Shown: piece by piece, positions 63,000-64,000 of the stretch | Layout: each line of letters begins with the position of its first letter | Numbering within the stretch: position 1 is the stretch's first letter | DNA from: an uncultured Clostridia bacterium | Lineage (GTDB): Bacteria > Bacillota > Clostridia > UBA1381 | DNA: 64,000 nucleotides | Reading direction: 5' to 3' | Assembly: GCA_934454145.1 (NCBI GenBank) | Contig: CAKSFT010000002.1 | Span: forward strand, 1 to 64,000 | Notes under the pieces: model-generated | Told to the model about the DNA's origin: nothing | Database searches by the model: none | The model's input: only the letters and a program-made list of their open reading frames with translations | Program-made: the position numbers and the translations under genes

Positions 63000-64000
63000 A
63001 TGAATATTACGTATGATGCAAAATCGTTTCTTATTAATGGAAAAAGAGAATGGTTGTTTTTGGGAGAAATACATTACTTCAGATTTCCCAAAGAGGAGTG
63101 GAGAAAAGTTATCCGTATGGCAAAAGCGGCAGGCATAAATGCAATTACGACCTATCTTGCATGGAATTACCATGAAAACCGGGAGGGAGTGTTTGATTTT
63201 TCCGGTGATAGGAATTTTGCGGAATTTATCGACATTGCAAAGGATGAGGGAATGTATGTGTTTCTGAGACCGGGACCTTATATATGCGCCGAATGGTGCG
63301 GGGGAGGAATACCTCCGTGGATTTTAAATTATGAGAATCTTGAAATACGTGTTGATGAAGAAACATTTATGAGGTGTAGTGAAAATTGGTACAAGGCGGC
63401 TATGAAGTTTGTTGTTCCCAGACTTATCACCAACGGAGGAAATATCATTGCAGTTCAAAATGATAATGAATATCCGGGGGGTTGGGACGAAAAAGGAGCG
63501 TCATACATAAAAAAGATATATAATTTGTTGAGAAAGTATGGTATTGATGTGCCTATAACTGCGTGCAATGCTCATTGCGTGGGAGGAAAGCTTTCGGTAA
63601 ATTATGACGCAAAGGGAAATTGGAAGCAAATTTATGAGGATATAATTGTCACTTATAATACCGCCGGAGAGGCAAGCGTTATCCCGGAGCTGAAGGCATT
63701 TCAGCCTCAAAAGCCTACCGTGATTACCGAGCTTTGGACAGGACCTCAGCTCTATTGGGGTGAAACCGTAAGCAACAGTATGGTACAAAAAGCAAATGTA
63801 TGCCGATTTTGTGCTATGCAATCCCAAGTAAATCTTTATATGTTTGCCGGTGGCAATAACTATGCTTATTATGCAGGCAACAATATTGCAACATCATACG
63901 CATCCTCGTATCCGATAGGTGAGGGGAATACGCCGAAGGAACAGTATTATGATTCCAAAATCATGGGAATGTTTATGAAAACCTTTGGAGAGTTTATTGC
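63000..64000 (+). CDS. GH35 beta-galactosidase, 3' end beyond the window
   Basis: 333 codons are visible and the frame is open to the window edge. AAGGAG lies 8 nt before the ATG. There is no signal peptide, so it is probably cytosolic. GH35 signatures are WLFLGEIHYFRFPKEEWRKV, NAITTYLAWNYHE and FLRPGPYICAEW. The acid/base Glu is in AVQNDNEYPGG (~156) and the likely nucleophile Glu in VITELWTGP (~244). It would release galactose from imported oligosaccharides, completing the locus. The promoter, if separate, lies in the short AT-rich gap after the terminator. Confidence 0.92.
   Translation, partial: MNITYDAKSFLINGKREWLFLGEIHYFRFPKEEWRKVIRMAKAAGINAITTYLAWNYHENREGVFDFSGDRNFAEFIDIAKDEGMYVFLRPGPYICAEWCGGGIPPWILNYENLEIRVDEETFMRCSENWYKAAMKFVVPRLITNGGNIIAVQNDNEYPGGWDEKGASYIKKIYNLLRKYGIDVPITACNAHCVGGKLSVNYDAKGNWKQIYEDIIVTYNTAGEASVIPELKAFQPQKPTVITELWTGPQLYWGETVSNSMVQKANVCRFCAMQSQVNLYMFAGGNNYAYYAGNNIATSYASSYPIGEGNTPKEQYYDSKIMGMFMKTFGEFI

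Overview
This 64 kb window is AT-rich, low-GC Firmicutes (Clostridia) DNA. Shine-Dalgarno sites are strong, sigma-A promoters have 17-nt spacers, tail genes are PBSX/XkdX-like, serine recombinases are common, and surface proteins carry S-layer homology (SLH) modules. The abundance of large secreted SLH, LamG-like, beta-helix and esterase proteins suggests a plant- or mucus-polysaccharide-degrading gut anaerobe, perhaps near Monoglobus or other Oscillospirales. That taxonomic guess is inference only.

Layout. (1) 1-8.6 kb is an accessory island beside tRNA-Asn. It holds an IS3-type transposase, a 1510-aa metallophosphoesterase/STAND-type NTPase that looks like an antiphage protein, a serine recombinase, and a stand-alone Recombinase-domain protein without a catalytic domain. 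(2) 8.6-13.6 kb is a scarred chromosomal segment. It has an AraC remnant, IS3 and IS110 fragments, an intact AraC regulator, an N-acetylneuraminate lyase-like aldolase, and a secreted repeat protein cut off at its 3' end. (3) 13.6-32 kb is the right-hand half of a contractile-tailed (PBSX/Mu-like) prophage. It begins in the middle of the portal gene and runs through protease, capsid, connectors, sheath, tube, frameshifted chaperone, tape measure, baseplate, fibres, holin and amidase. No terminase, repressor or replication genes are present, so the prophage is truncated. A candidate type I toxin-antitoxin locus lies between tape measure and baseplate. (4) 32-36.9 kb holds two tandem large serine recombinases, then an independently promoted two-gene cassette. 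Its cytosolic protein followed by a four-helix membrane protein resembles lambda RexA/RexB in architecture. (5) 36.9-39.3 kb is a scrapyard of gene fragments (AraC, ISL3 transposase, surface protein, DUF3048, LysR). (6) 39.4-64 kb is a glycan-utilisation locus: YesM/YesN-type two-component system (minus strand), a DUF3502 sugar-binding lipoprotein, six very large secreted proteins (two beta-helix hydrolase/lyase-like, two SLH, two LamG-like, one of these with an SGNH esterase domain) and a GH35 beta-galactosidase running off the window end.

Two ~250-bp imperfect direct repeats (8383-8634 and 36668-36906) flank the prophage-bearing segment. A related terminator-containing motif occurs four times. 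No CRISPR array or rRNA gene was seen. The most promising novelties are the RexAB-like pair, the toxin/antisense locus inside the tail operon, the metallophosphoesterase-STAND protein, and the fold-back elements between tail genes.
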